Assembly (NCBI RefSeq): GCF_001636845.1
Contig: NZ_LITT01000064.1
Span: 81,042 to 145,041 of the forward strand
Origin: Clostridium ljungdahlii
GTDB lineage: Bacteria; Bacillota; Clostridia; Clostridiales; Clostridiaceae
DNA: 64,000 nt
Direction: 5' to 3'
Position numbers and translations under genes: made by a program. This document shows, piece after piece, positions 48,622-58,308 of the stretch. Below the pieces are notes generated by a model. It searched no databases. It was not told the DNA's origin and saw only the letters and a program-made list of their open reading frames with translations. The stretch's first letter is position 1. The number at the start of each line of letters is the position of its first letter.

Positions 48622-50445
48622 CTAAAACTTACCTACATATTCATCTAATCCTAATTTCTTTAACGTTTCCTCTGTAGGTATACCATTTTTATCCCATCCA
48701 CGTACTGAATAATATTCTGGAAGAAGTACGTCTAACCTATGAACTTCTCCTTTTGATGGACCATCTGGAATAGGCTCTTCTAAAAGTCTCTTTGGTAGAG
48801 TATCCTGGCTGCTGTCTATTCCAGCTGATAAATTGAACAATTTTTCAAGAGTCCAAATTCTATCACCGGCTTGCATTAAAGAGTCAACATCATGAGGATC
48901 CTCTCCTACTACTGCATTATATAAATCTACATAATCCTGTGCTCCCAAACCAAAGGTAGTAAATATACATAAGCCAAGAGCATCTATTACAGCAGTCAAA
49001 TCGTGGAATACTCTTGCATAACCTGCTTTACCTTCTAATGCAAATCTATCAAGTTTTTCCGGATAACCTAATATTTCAGGACTAACCATGTACCCTTTAA
49101 TATGACAGCCGCCTCTATTGTTAACTGCATAAGTAATACCATGTCCTTGTATTCCTCTTGGATCATATGCTGGAATTTCTTGCTTTTTAACTGTCATGGA
49201 ATATTCTGGTACCCCATAACTTTCACAAAGTCTATAGGATCCATCTGCCATCTTTGCACCAAAGCCTTCCTTAAGTGCCATTTTCTTTATCCAGCCAACC
49301 ATGGATTCTGCATCTCCCCATTTAAGAGATAAATTGTCACCTGCTATTTCTTCATCTTTTATATATCCTCTTTGATAGAGTTCCATAGCTGCTGCAATAG
49401 TTGCACCACAGGAAATAGTATCTAATCCATATTCATTACATAACATATTTGCCTCATCCACAGCATCTAAATCATATACACCACAGTCAGATCCAAAGCA
49501 CCATAAGGTTTCGTATTCAGGTCCGCCGCATTCTGTACCGTCCTTTAATTTAACCCATCTTCCACAAGCTATAGGACATCTATAACAAGGATTTTTTCTT
49601 ACTAAGCGATCTTTTGTAAGTGTTTCTCCACTTATTTTATCTGCTTCATCAGTATAAGCTTCCTGAAAATTCTTTACCGGATGTACTCCGTTTTCATTTA
49701 TTATATTAACAAGTACAGCCGTACCATAATTTGGAAGTCCGCCTCCAGCTACTGGATCTTTTCTTAAAATACCTGTCTTCTCAAGTGCTACAGCTTTTAC
49801 TTTTTCCTCATCAAATAATTTTACTTTTCCACTTCCTTTAACTACGATAGCTTTCAAGTTCTTTGATCCCATAACTGCACCAACGCCGCCTCTTCCTGCA
49901 GTTCTATCAACATCATTCATTACAGCTGCCATAAGTGATAATTTTTCACCAGCTGGTCCTATACATAGCACTTTGGATTTCTTGCGATCTGATCCTTCTA
50001 ATTCTTTTGTAGTTTCTAATGCCAGCTTTCCCCAAAGCTGTGATGCATCTTTGAATTCTATTTTATCATCTACTATTTCAATATAAACTGGTGAATCAGC
50101 CTTATCTTCTACTATTATCATATCCCATCCAGCTGATTTCAATTCTGCTCCCCATTTTCCACCTGAATTCGCAATTGCTATAGTTCCTGTAAGAGGTGAT
50201 TTGGTGATTACCATAAATCTTCCACTTGTTGGAACCGGTGCCCCTGTTAAAGGTCCCGTAGCAATTATAAATTTATTTTCTGGAGATAATGCATCTACCT
50301 TAGGATCTACTTCATCAAATAAAGTTTTAACTCCTAAGCCCCTGCATCCTATAAACTTTTTAGCTTTGCCTAAATCTAAATCTTCTGACTTACAAGTTCT
50401 TTCCTTTAAATTGATTCTTAATACTTTGCCATTATAACCATACAT
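48622..50445 (-). CDS. aor: Aldehyde:ferredoxin oxidoreductase (tungsten), copy 1
   Basis: A 607-residue tungstopterin enzyme. Seen: N-terminal YGYNGKVLRINL, ATGPLTGAPVPTSGRF, SGGKWGAELKSAGWD; the [4Fe-4S] cysteines in CYRCPIACGRW near 295 plus a later Cys; the pterin motifs AYDPRGIQGHG, NNRGGCH and DALGLC. It interconverts acids and aldehydes with ferredoxin; in acetogens the reductive direction supplies acetaldehyde for ethanol. The start is ATG 50445 behind AGGAGG. It is preceded by a sigma-54 promoter and followed by moaD/moeB. Copy 2 (58309) is highly similar and the same length. Confidence 0.95.
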   Translation of the reverse strand: MYGYNGKVLRINLKERTCKSEDLDLGKAKKFIGCRGLGVKTLFDEVDPKVDALSPENKFIIATGPLTGAPVPTSGRFMVITKSPLTGTIAIANSGGKWGAELKSAGWDMIIVEDKADSPVYIEIVDDKIEFKDASQLWGKLALETTKELEGSDRKKSKVLCIGPAGEKLSLMAAVMNDVDRTAGRGGVGAVMGSKNLKAIVVKGSGKVKLFDEEKVKAVALEKTGILRKDPVAGGGLPNYGTAVLVNIINENGVHPVKNFQEAYTDEADKISGETLTKDRLVRKNPCYRCPIACGRWVKLKDGTECGGPEYETLWCFGSDCGVYDLDAVDEANMLCNEYGLDTISCGATIAAAMELYQRGYIKDEEIAGDNLSLKWGDAESMVGWIKKMALKEGFGAKMADGSYRLCESYGVPEYSMTVKKQEIPAYDPRGIQGHGITYAVNNRGGCHIKGYMVSPEILGYPEKLDRFALEGKAGYARVFHDLTAVIDALGLCIFTTFGLGAQDYVDLYNAVVGEDPHDVDSLMQAGDRIWTLEKLFNLSAGIDSSQDTLPKRLLEEPIPDGPSKGEVHRLDVLLPEYYSVRGWDKNGIPTEETLKKLGLDEYVGKF

Positions 50446-50482
50446 AAACGAATTCCTCCTAAAAGTATATTTGTATATACTT

Positions 50483-50501
50483 AAAGCAAGAACCATGCCA
50501 A
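50483..50501 (-). promoter_or_regulatory. Sigma-54 promoter of AOR copy 1
   Basis: On the minus strand TTTGGCAT-GGTTC-TTGCTTT: the -24 GG and -12 GC are separated by exactly 10 bp and match the consensus TGGCAC-N5-TTGCA closely. The start point would be near 50474, 29 bp before the AOR start codon. Confidence 0.85.
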
Positions 50502-50588
50502 AGATTTTTACCTATGCTAATCATACTTATTTCAGCGCTTTAGATCTTATGTAAACGATTGTTGTTCCAAAGAGGATCTATAATAGCG

Positions 50589-51959
50589 TTACGTTTTGGG
50601 ATCATGCTCCAGTGTGGAACAGTAAATATTATATTTCTTGATTTTTCTATAAAGAGTGTTTCTGCCTATCCCCATAGCCTTGGCAGCTAAAGTTACATTT
50701 CCTTTAAACTTTTTTATTACATTTTCTATATGTGATTTTTCTAAACTCTCAAGGTTCATATTAAACATAAAATCTTCATCATAGCATATATAACTGCCTT
50801 CCCTTTTACGTTCTTTATATAGACTATCTGTCTCAATAGCACTCTCATCTATACGCTCAATATTTATAAAAAACTCAATAACATTTTCTAATTCTCTTAT
50901 GTTTCCAGGCCAATCATATTGTACTAATTTATTCATTTGGCCATCAGTAATTTCTACTTTTCTTTTATTTAATTTTCTACTTATTCTATTCATATAATAA
51001 TCAACCAATAGACAAATATCATCTTTTCTATCCTTTAAAGAAGGAAGGTGAATAGGAAGAACATTTAATCTATAAAATAAATCTCTCCTAAAATTTCCAT
51101 TTTCAACTTCCTCCTTCAGATTTTTATTTGTAGCTGCAATTATTCTAACATTTATGGGTGTTTGCTTGTATCCTCCAATTCTTACAACTACTTCTTCTTC
51201 TATAACTCTTAATAGCTTTACTTGCATTTCAACAGGCATTTCACCTATTTCATCTAAAAAGATAGTTCCACCACTTGCCATTTCAAATTTACCTGGGTTT
51301 CCTCCCTTTTTAGCTCCTGTAAAAGCACCTTCCTCATATCCAAAAAGTTCAGACTCTATAAGTTTTTCCGGAATTGCACCACAATTAACAGCCATAAAAA
51401 CATTTTCTTTTCTATCACTGTAATTATGTATAGCCTGAGCAAAAATTTCTTTTCCTGTACCACTTTCTCCTGTTATTAATATAGTAGACTTACTATTAGC
51501 TATCTTTTTAGAATATTCTATTATCTTTAAAAAGTTTTCATTTTTCCCTATTATTTTGTCAAAAGTATATATTGCCCTACCTTTTAACCGCTTTTCTTCT
51601 AATTTTCTTTCCTTTTTTATTTCTTTAAAAACAACTATGATTATCCTGTCATCCATTTTTTCTGTGTATAATACATATATACTTAAATTTAATTTAAGTA
51701 TATTGTTAATAGATTTTACGGCAGTTTCTATATTCTCTTGAATGTTTGTATTATGTATGTTATCTATTATATTACCCCAATTATCTAACATATCTTCCAT
51801 ATTCATATTCATTATAAATTTAGGACTATATCCAGTAATTTCTAGTAAAGTAGTGTTCACAAATTTAATTTCTCCATAAGTGTTACAAACCATAATGCCT
51901 TCAGGTATAGATTCAAGAAATCCTTCAAAGCTTTGTTTACTACTATTGAGATTTATCAT
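50589..51959 (-). CDS. Sigma-54-dependent activator (PAS-AAA-HTH), copy 1
   Basis: 456 residues. PAS domain (about 8-110, EGIMVCNTYGEIKFVNTTLL), AAA+ ATPase with [12 protein letters not shown], the sigma-54 contact loop [33 protein letters not shown] (Walker B) and RIIAATNKNL, then a Fis-type HTH (MGIGRNTLYRKIKKY). It should open sigma-54 promoters when its PAS domain senses a signal. It sits just upstream of AOR copy 1, and its paralogue is at 56776. ATG 51959 lacks a strong ribosome site. Confidence 0.9.
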   Translation of the reverse strand: MINLNSSKQSFEGFLESIPEGIMVCNTYGEIKFVNTTLLEITGYSPKFIMNMNMEDMLDNWGNIIDNIHNTNIQENIETAVKSINNILKLNLSIYVLYTEKMDDRIIIVVFKEIKKERKLEEKRLKGRAIYTFDKIIGKNENFLKIIEYSKKIANSKSTILITGESGTGKEIFAQAIHNYSDRKENVFMAVNCGAIPEKLIESELFGYEEGAFTGAKKGGNPGKFEMASGGTIFLDEIGEMPVEMQVKLLRVIEEEVVVRIGGYKQTPINVRIIAATNKNLKEEVENGNFRRDLFYRLNVLPIHLPSLKDRKDDICLLVDYYMNRISRKLNKRKVEITDGQMNKLVQYDWPGNIRELENVIEFFINIERIDESAIETDSLYKERKREGSYICYDEDFMFNMNLESLEKSHIENVIKKFKGNVTLAAKAMGIGRNTLYRKIKKYNIYCSTLEHDPKT

Positions 51960-52154
51960 AACAACTGAATTTCATCTCCTGACCTTATCCAACCAAAATT
52001 TAATACTCTTGTAAATATAGTTACAATGGATACAACTTTGCTCTTATGATAGATCTTATTCAATTTGATCTGTATGTTTACTATATACGTATATTTACAT
52101 TTCTATACATATAATTAATCCTATAAACATATACTTATATTTAGTGTATATAAA

Positions 52155-52310
52155 TTTTATCCGATCGCTACCATTGCTAACACCCCCATCTTCTTCAAAT
52201 TGGGGGATAACCACTGCTACGCGCCTGGATAAGTTCTTCTAAGGTTCAGATGGAGAAAAGGTATTCCTTATAAGCAAACTCCACCTGAACCTAAGAATCA
52301 CTTGATAAGT
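52155..52310 (+). repeat. Structured repeat element, copy B, in the tupA leader
   Basis: Begins TTTTATCCGATCGCTACC like copy A at 11343. Stems: CCCCCA/TTGGGGG (about 52184-52206) and GTTCAGATGGAG (52244-52255) with CTCCACCTGAAC (52279-52290), the latter extended by CTTCTAAG/CTAAGAA. GCTACxxxCCTGGATAA also recalls copy A. It ends about 50 bp before the tupA start, so it would be in the tupA 5' leader if transcription begins upstream. Regulatory RNA or mobile-element relic: undecided. Confidence 0.6.
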
Positions 52311-52358
52311 TACTTAATTATTTTTTTAAACATTAGTTAAAGTGGAAGGGGATTTCTT

Positions 52359-53228
52359 ATGTTAAAATTACGGAAAAATTTACATTTTAAAACATTATTG
52401 AGTATATTATTTTGTATTGTTATGATGTTTACTATGAATGCATGTTTAAATCAAAATCAAACCCAAACTCAAAATAAAAATAAAAGTATAGTATTGGCAA
52501 CTACAACAAGTACCCAAGATTCAGGGCTTTTAGATTACTTGCTTCCAAAGTTTGAAAAGGACACAGGAATTAAAGTTAAGGTACTTGCCAAAGGAACTGG
52601 TGAAGCTATGGAAGTTGCTAAACGTGGGGATGCAGATGCATTGCTCGTACATGCAAAAGAACAGGAATTACAATTTGTTAAAGAAGGATATGGAACTGAA
52701 AGGCTTGAAGTAATGTATAATGATTTTGTAATCGTAGGACCAAAAGATGATCCTGCAAAACTTAAAGAAAAAGCTCCAAAGGATGCAGTAGCTGCATTCA
52801 AACTAATTAGCAGTAGTAACTCTCCCTTTATATCAAGAGGAGATAAATCAGGTACTAATACAAAAGAAAACAGTATATGGAAAGAAGCAGGAATAACCCC
52901 TAGTGGTACATGGTATATTTCAGCAGGAAAAGGAATGGGTGCAGTACTTCAGATGGCAGATGAAAAGAAAGCTTATACCTTAACAGATAGGGCTACATAC
53001 CTATCTATGAAAAATAAATTAAATTTAACCATCGTCACTGAAAAAGGAAGTAAGCTATTAAATCAATATTCATTAATAAGGTTAAATCCAAAGAAAAACA
53101 AAATTAAAACCGAGGAATCAAATGAATTTATCAAATGGATGCTCTCTAGTAAAGGACAAAAACTCATAGGTGAATACGGCAAGGATAAGTATGGCATATC
53201 ACTATTTGTGCCTAATGCAAAAAAATAG
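52359..53228 (+). CDS. tupA: Tungstate-binding lipoprotein of ABC transporter
   Basis: 289 residues. Lipoprotein signal with lipobox TMNAC (Cys 29). The mature protein starts with the oxyanion motif ATTTSTQDSGLLDYLLP, followed by KGTGEAMEVAKRGDADALLV and SRGDKSGTNTKE, which are typical of TupA. Tungstate is favoured over molybdate because of the TTTSTQDSG motif and because two tungsten AOR genes flank the locus. ATG 52359 follows GGAAGGGG. First gene of tupABC. Confidence 0.93.
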   Translation: MLKLRKNLHFKTLLSILFCIVMMFTMNACLNQNQTQTQNKNKSIVLATTTSTQDSGLLDYLLPKFEKDTGIKVKVLAKGTGEAMEVAKRGDADALLVHAKEQELQFVKEGYGTERLEVMYNDFVIVGPKDDPAKLKEKAPKDAVAAFKLISSSNSPFISRGDKSGTNTKENSIWKEAGITPSGTWYISAGKGMGAVLQMADEKKAYTLTDRATYLSMKNKLNLTIVTEKGSKLLNQYSLIRLNPKKNKIKTEESNEFIKWMLSSKGQKLIGEYGKDKYGISLFVPNAKK

Positions 53229-53236
53229 GTGATTAA

Positions 53237-53884
53237 ATGAGCTATTTGGGAGAAGTTATAGAAATAACCTTATTATCTTTGTTTGTTTCAATTACATCTA
53301 CATTAATGGCCTCAGCAGTAGGTATGACTCTAGCCATACCTACTGCTTTAAAGAACTTTAGGCTAAAAAAATACATTTTAAGATTATTTGAAACTCTTAT
53401 GAGTATTCCACCAGTATTAATGGGTTTAGTTGTATATCTGCTTCTTTCTAGGAAAGGGCCTTTAGGTACTTTCAAACTGTTATTTACTCCTACTGCAATG
53501 ATTATCGCCCAAAGTTTGCTCGTATTTCCAATAATATTTGGACTTACTGTTTCAACAATAGGCATCCGTGGAATAGAAATAAAAAAAAATTGCATCGCTC
53601 TAGGTGCAGAAAATAAGGATACTTTAATTTTAATCATAAAAGAATGTAAAGCTCAACTTTTGTCCGTAATAGCAGCTGGTTTCGGAAGAGCAATTTCTGA
53701 AGTTGGTGCAGTTATGATGGTAGGTGGAAATATAAAAGGTGAGACAAGAGTTATGACTACTTATATAGCTTTAGAAACAGGCCAGGGTAACTTTAATGAA
53801 GCTATAACAATAGGTTGTATATTACTTATTGTTTCTTTTATGGTTAACTTTATTTTACATAAACTCAGTAAAACAAATAAGTAA
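53237..53884 (+). CDS. tupB: Tungstate ABC transporter permease
   Basis: A 215-residue membrane permease with five or six helices; the coupling-helix motif EEA-like region is AIGCGAENKD-type (CIALGAENKDTLILIIKEC), followed by GFGRAISEVGAVMMVGGNIK, typical of TupB. It starts 8 bp after tupA. Confidence 0.92.
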   Translation: MSYLGEVIEITLLSLFVSITSTLMASAVGMTLAIPTALKNFRLKKYILRLFETLMSIPPVLMGLVVYLLLSRKGPLGTFKLLFTPTAMIIAQSLLVFPIIFGLTVSTIGIRGIEIKKNCIALGAENKDTLILIIKECKAQLLSVIAAGFGRAISEVGAVMMVGGNIKGETRVMTTYIALETGQGNFNEAITIGCILLIVSFMVNFILHKLSKTNK

Positions 53885-53931
53885 TACAAAAAGCTTTTGC
53901 CAACACTAGTTAAATAAAAGTAGGTGAATAC

Positions 53932-54645
53932 ATGAATATTAGAGTACTAAACAGTAGTAAAGAATTCAACGGAAAAGAAGTCCTCCATATAGATGAGTTA
54001 GATTTTAAAGAAGGATATACTTATGTACTTATGGGCTTAAATGGCAGTGGTAAAAGTACTCTTTTACAATGCATTTCAGGACTTGATACATTCACTAGGG
54101 GAAATGTAAGTTATGATAACTATAATTCTATTAATTTTGTAAGAAAAGATATATCAGTCATGCTTCAAAAACCATACTTATTTAATTGTTCAGTGCTTGA
54201 AAATATAACAATGGGATTAAAGTTTAAAAAATTTAGTAAAGAAATAATTGAAAAAAGAATAAATACTTATTTGAAATACTTGGTAGTAGATGATTTACTG
54301 CATAAAAATGCTAGAGAACTATCAGGAGGAGAACAAGAAAAAGTGGCACTACTTAGGACAGCTATTTTGGAAACTAAGGTAACTTTTTTGGATGAACCTA
54401 CTGCTAGTATGGATATTGAAAATATTTTAAGATCTGAAAAGCTAATAAAAACTATGTCCCAAGAAAAAAGAACTGTTATTCTAGTCACCCATGATTTATT
54501 ACAGGCCGAAAGGATAGCAGATTACATTATATTTATGGACAAAGGAAAGGTCATTGAACAAGGTGAAAAATATGAAGTTCTTAATTTTCCAAAACACAAG
54601 CTATTAAAACAGATTTTTAAAAACAATAATATAAAAAACATATGA
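53932..54645 (+). CDS. tupC: Tungstate ABC transporter ATP-binding protein
   Basis: 237 residues: Walker A GLNGSGKST near 35, Q-loop MLQKPYLF, signature LSGGEQEK near 128, Walker B VTFLDEPTA and the switch His in VTHD. It powers the TupAB importer. It starts 47 bp after tupB with its own ribosome site (GTAGGTGAA) and ends at a strong hairpin shared with the convergent activator gene. Confidence 0.93.
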   Translation: MNIRVLNSSKEFNGKEVLHIDELDFKEGYTYVLMGLNGSGKSTLLQCISGLDTFTRGNVSYDNYNSINFVRKDISVMLQKPYLFNCSVLENITMGLKFKKFSKEIIEKRINTYLKYLVVDDLLHKNARELSGGEQEKVALLRTAILETKVTFLDEPTASMDIENILRSEKLIKTMSQEKRTVILVTHDLLQAERIADYIIFMDKGKVIEQGEKYEVLNFPKHKLLKQIFKNNNIKNI

Positions 54646-54705
54646 GGCTGTGAAAAAACAGGTGACAAATCAATAGCACCTACCCTAAAATATACAACAG
54701 CCTCT
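54642..54705. terminator. Terminator between tupC and the convergent activator
   Basis: GAGGCTGT (about 54644) pairs with ACAGCCTC (about 54696) and the 3' arm continues TCTTTCCTCT. The loop is long (about 44 nt) and may hold a second small stem (GGTG/CACC). Confidence 0.6.
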
Positions 54706-54727
54706 CTTTCCTCTCTGCATAAAAAAT

Positions 54728-56626
54728 TTATATCTCTATTTTATATTTTTTTATTTTACTGTACAAAGTATTTCTTCTTATACCCAGTGCTGCTGCTGAA
54801 TGTGTTATATTCCCATTAAACTTCTTCAATACTTTAATTACATGTTCTTTTTCCACATAATCTAACTTTAAATAGTCATCACTAATATCCACAAGTACCT
54901 CATTATCACAGTTTTCTTCCGTAAAATAACCTGCTGGTATAGATCCTGTATTTACAATTAGCTCAACTAAATTTTCCAATTCTCTTATATTTCCAGGCCA
55001 GTTGTAGTTAATCATTTTCTTCAAGTACTCTCCTAATATAACCGGCTCTTTTTTATTTAATTTTTGTGAAATATTCTTAACAAAATATTGAATAAGAAGA
55101 GGTATATCCTTTTTTCTTTCTCTAAGTGGAGGTAAGTATAAAGGCAGCACATTTAATCTGTAATATAAGTCTTTTCTAAACCTTCCACATTCTACTTCTT
55201 TTTTTAAATCTCTGTTTGTGACAGCTATAATTCTTACATCTACAGGTATAGACTTTGAGCTTCCAATTCTCGTTATTACACCTTCCTGTACAACTCTTAG
55301 AAGCTTTGTCTGCATATCAAGAGGCATTTCTCCAATTTCATCCAGCATCATAGTTCCACCATCTGCTAATTCAAATTTTCCAAGGTTTCCACCCTTTTTA
55401 GCTCCTGTAAAAGCTCCTTCTTCATATCCAAAAAGCTCTGACTCTATAAGTTGTTTAGGGATGGCACCACAATTTAAAGCTACAAATGGTCCATCTACCC
55501 TGCTGCTGTAATTATGAATGGATTGTGCAAACACTTCTTTTCCCGTACCACTTTCCCCCATTATAAGTATAGTTGATTTACTATCTGAAATCTTTTTTGC
55601 ATAATTTATTACTTTTGTAAAGTTGTCATCCTGACCCATTATTTTATCAAAAGTATAGTAAGCCTGCCCATTATTTTTTCTATTTACTTTTTTAGCTTTT
55701 TCAAAAACATAAACTATTTCAATATTATTATCATCATCACAATTGTATATTGAACTGGTAGTTACTTGATACTGAATCTTATTTCTTAGTGCAACCATAA
55801 TTGTTTCTTTTAAAGTACTTTCTCCTAAATATATAGGTGTTTTTATATCATTCCAATTTTCTATAATATCTTTCATATTGTTTGTATCTAACTTACTACC
55901 TCTTATGCCAAACATATTTTGTGCCTTTTTATTGCAAATTTTTATTTTACCATTTATATCCGAGGTTATTATAGCAACGGGACTAGAATTAAATATATTT
56001 TTTATATGCTTGTAATTCATATTTTCAATTTTATTGTACTCTTCTACTTTAAGCATTTCTTCTATAGCATTTGACGCTGCTATAACCATACCAAGGGTAT
56101 GGGAATGTACAAACTTAATGTACCCAGTAAGATTCAATACACCTATAAGTTTTCCTTTACTATCTTTTATAGGTGCCGCAGAACATGTCCACTTATGATA
56201 TGCATTAATAAAATGATCATCTCCAGAAATTTGAACTGGCAGTTTACTTTTTATAACTACACTCATAGCATTTGTCCCAATATTTTCTTCATTCATAAAA
56301 GCTCCCGGTATCATTTTCAAAGAAAATGCTTCCTCGAGTATTTTTTCATCACCTAACGCATTTAATATACATCCTTCTCCATCTGTAAGTAATACAAAAA
56401 AATTAAATCCCTTTACAAAATTAATTAGCTGATCCATATAAGGTGCTGCAGTCAATATTAAATTTCTGTTAGCTGCAAATCTTTTCTGCAATTCAATATC
56501 GTCTATTATTTTTTTACTAAATACCTGATTTGAATCAATGTTAAACTTTTTACATCTTCTATGTGAAAGTTCTATATTGGGCTTGGATACAACTACATTG
56601 CCTGATTTGCAAATAGCTACATTCAT
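54728..56626 (-). CDS. Sigma-54-dependent activator (GAF-PAS-AAA-HTH), intact copy
   Basis: 632 residues, start ATG 56626 behind GGAGGAA. Order: GAF-like sensor (about 40-190; VLLTDGEGCILNALGDE, ENIGTNAMSVVI, HKWTCSAAPIKDSKG), PAS (about 215-270), AAA+ domain with [23 protein letters not shown] and [14 protein letters not shown] [14 protein letters not shown], and the [18 protein letters not shown]. The layout is that of AcoR-type activators. It is the intact twin of the broken gene at 45500. It ends 83 bp from tupC, convergent, and lies 150 bp downstream of the second activator of this half. Confidence 0.92.
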   Translation of the reverse strand: MNVAICKSGNVVVSKPNIELSHRRCKKFNIDSNQVFSKKIIDDIELQKRFAANRNLILTAAPYMDQLINFVKGFNFFVLLTDGEGCILNALGDEKILEEAFSLKMIPGAFMNEENIGTNAMSVVIKSKLPVQISGDDHFINAYHKWTCSAAPIKDSKGKLIGVLNLTGYIKFVHSHTLGMVIAASNAIEEMLKVEEYNKIENMNYKHIKNIFNSSPVAIITSDINGKIKICNKKAQNMFGIRGSKLDTNNMKDIIENWNDIKTPIYLGESTLKETIMVALRNKIQYQVTTSSIYNCDDDNNIEIVYVFEKAKKVNRKNNGQAYYTFDKIMGQDDNFTKVINYAKKISDSKSTILIMGESGTGKEVFAQSIHNYSSRVDGPFVALNCGAIPKQLIESELFGYEEGAFTGAKKGGNLGKFELADGGTMMLDEIGEMPLDMQTKLLRVVQEGVITRIGSSKSIPVDVRIIAVTNRDLKKEVECGRFRKDLYYRLNVLPLYLPPLRERKKDIPLLIQYFVKNISQKLNKKEPVILGEYLKKMINYNWPGNIRELENLVELIVNTGSIPAGYFTEENCDNEVLVDISDDYLKLDYVEKEHVIKVLKKFNGNITHSAAALGIRRNTLYSKIKKYKIEI

Positions 56627-56775
56627 TATAATTCCTCCAATCATAACAACAGTTTTAAATTTATTTTTTCCATTGAAAGATTGCCTTTTAACTTTTATAA
56701 GTTCTACCGCAATACTTATTGCTATCTCTTCAAGACTTTATGCAAATATGATAATATCTATTTAGAATGGTACTT

Positions 56776-58125
56776 CTATATAGAACAGTAAATATTATAT
56801 TTCTTGATTTTTCTATAAAGAGTGTTCCTACCTATACCCATAGCCTTGGCAGCTAAAGTAATATTCCCATTAAACTTTCTTATTACATTTTCTATATGTG
56901 TTTTTTCTAAATTTTCAAGGTTCATATTAAACATAAAATCTTCATCATGATATATATAACTATTTTCCACTTTACGTTCTTTAAATAAACCTTCTGATTG
57001 AATAACATTTTCATCTACACGCTCAATATTTATAAAAAATTCTATAACATTTTCTAGTTCTCTTATGTTTCCAGGCCATTCATACTGTACTAACTTATCC
57101 ATTTGATCACTAGTAATTTTTATTTTTCTTTTATTTAATTTCTTACTTATTCTATTCATATAATAATCAACTAATAAACAAATATCGTCTTTTCTATCCC
57201 TTAACGGGGGGAGTGGAACAGGAAGAACATTTAATCTATAAAATAAATCTCTTCTGAAATTTTTATTTTCAACTTCTTCTTTTAAATTTTTATTTGTAGC
57301 TGCAATTATTCTAACATTTATGGGTATTTGCTTATACCCTCCAACTCTTACAATCAATCCCTCTTCTATAACTCTTAATAACTTTACCTGCATGTCAACA
57401 GGCATTTCCCCTATTTCATCTAAAAATATAGTTCCACCATTTGCCATTTCAAATTTACCTAAATTTCCTCCCTTTTTAGCTCCTGTAAAAGCACCTTCCT
57501 CATATCCAAAAAGTTCTGATTCTATAAGTTTTTCCGGAATTGCACCACAATTAACAGCCATAAAAACTTTCTCCTTTCTATCACTGTAATTGTGTATAGC
57601 TTGAGCAAAAATTTCCTTTCCTGTACCACTTTCTCCTGTTATTAATATAGTAGACTTACTATTAGATATCTTTTTTGAATACTCTATTATGTTTAAAAAG
57701 TTCCTATTTCTCCCTATTATTTTGTCAAAAGTATATATGGCCTTGCCTTTTAATCGCCTTTCTTCTAATTTCCTTTTCTTTTTTATTTCTTTAAAAACAA
57801 CTATAATTATCCTTTCATCCATTTTTTTTGTGTATAATGGATATACATTTAAATTTAATTTAAGCACATTCTTAATAGATTTTATGCTAGTTTCTACATT
57901 CTGTTGAATGCTTATATTATGTATATTACTTATTATATTATTCCAGTTATCTACCATATCTTGAATATTCATATCCATTATACACTCTTGACTATATCCT
58001 GTAATTTGTAGTAAGGCATTATTTACAAATTTAATTTTTCCATAAATGTTACAAATCATAATGCCTTCATGTATAGATTCAATGAATGCTTCAAAGCTTT
58101 GCTTATTACTATTGAAGTTTATCAT
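56776..58125 (-). CDS. Sigma-54-dependent activator (PAS-AAA-HTH), copy 2
   Basis: 449 residues, the twin of the gene at 50589. PAS (about 8-110, EGIMICNIYGKIKFVNNALL), AAA+ with [26 protein letters not shown] and [13 protein letters not shown], and the HTH MGIGRNTLYRKIKKY. It begins six bases after a truncated moaD frame that marks a recombination junction, so its promoter region has been replaced relative to copy 1 beyond about 58186. It lies downstream of AOR copy 2 in the same direction. Confidence 0.9.
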   Translation of the reverse strand: MINFNSNKQSFEAFIESIHEGIMICNIYGKIKFVNNALLQITGYSQECIMDMNIQDMVDNWNNIISNIHNISIQQNVETSIKSIKNVLKLNLNVYPLYTKKMDERIIIVVFKEIKKKRKLEERRLKGKAIYTFDKIIGRNRNFLNIIEYSKKISNSKSTILITGESGTGKEIFAQAIHNYSDRKEKVFMAVNCGAIPEKLIESELFGYEEGAFTGAKKGGNLGKFEMANGGTIFLDEIGEMPVDMQVKLLRVIEEGLIVRVGGYKQIPINVRIIAATNKNLKEEVENKNFRRDLFYRLNVLPVPLPPLRDRKDDICLLVDYYMNRISKKLNKRKIKITSDQMDKLVQYEWPGNIRELENVIEFFINIERVDENVIQSEGLFKERKVENSYIYHDEDFMFNMNLENLEKTHIENVIRKFNGNITLAAKAMGIGRNTLYRKIKKYNIYCSI

Positions 58126-58130
58126 AACAA

Positions 58131-58214
58131 CTAAATTTCATCTCCCAAACTTATCCAACCACAACTTAATACTCTTGCAAATATATAAGCAAATAATCTA
58201 ACTTCTATTCTCAA
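58131..58214 (-). pseudogene. Truncated moaD remnant behind AOR copy 2
   Basis: TTG 58214 with AGGAAGG upstream starts a 27-codon frame whose first ten residues (LRIEVRLFAY) match the MoaD-like proteins at 48305 and 61463. After about 58186 the sequence becomes that of the upstream region of the PAS activator, as also found above 51960. The frame ends at TAG 58131. The terminator before it is also like the one before moaD copy 1. Confidence 0.85.
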
Positions 58215-58231
58215 ATTCACACCTTCCTATT

Positions 58232-58286
58232 AAAAAACAGACTTCATATATAGAGAGAACCTATCTTCTTTAATACATAAAGTCTG
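58232..58286 (-). terminator. Terminator behind AOR copy 2
   Basis: CAGACTT (58238-58244) pairs with AAGTCTG (58280-58286), partly extended by ATATA/TACAT, and on the minus strand six Ts follow. It is the counterpart of the hairpin at 48549. Confidence 0.75.
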
Positions 58287-58308
58287 ATTTCTAGTTTATC
58301 GAATCAAA

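Noticed and set aside
52155..52310. Known molybdenum/tungsten cofactor riboswitch in the tupA leader
   Set aside because: The stems do not fit what I recall of that motif, and a related copy lies after an unrelated regulator gene at 11343, so a repeat element explains it better.
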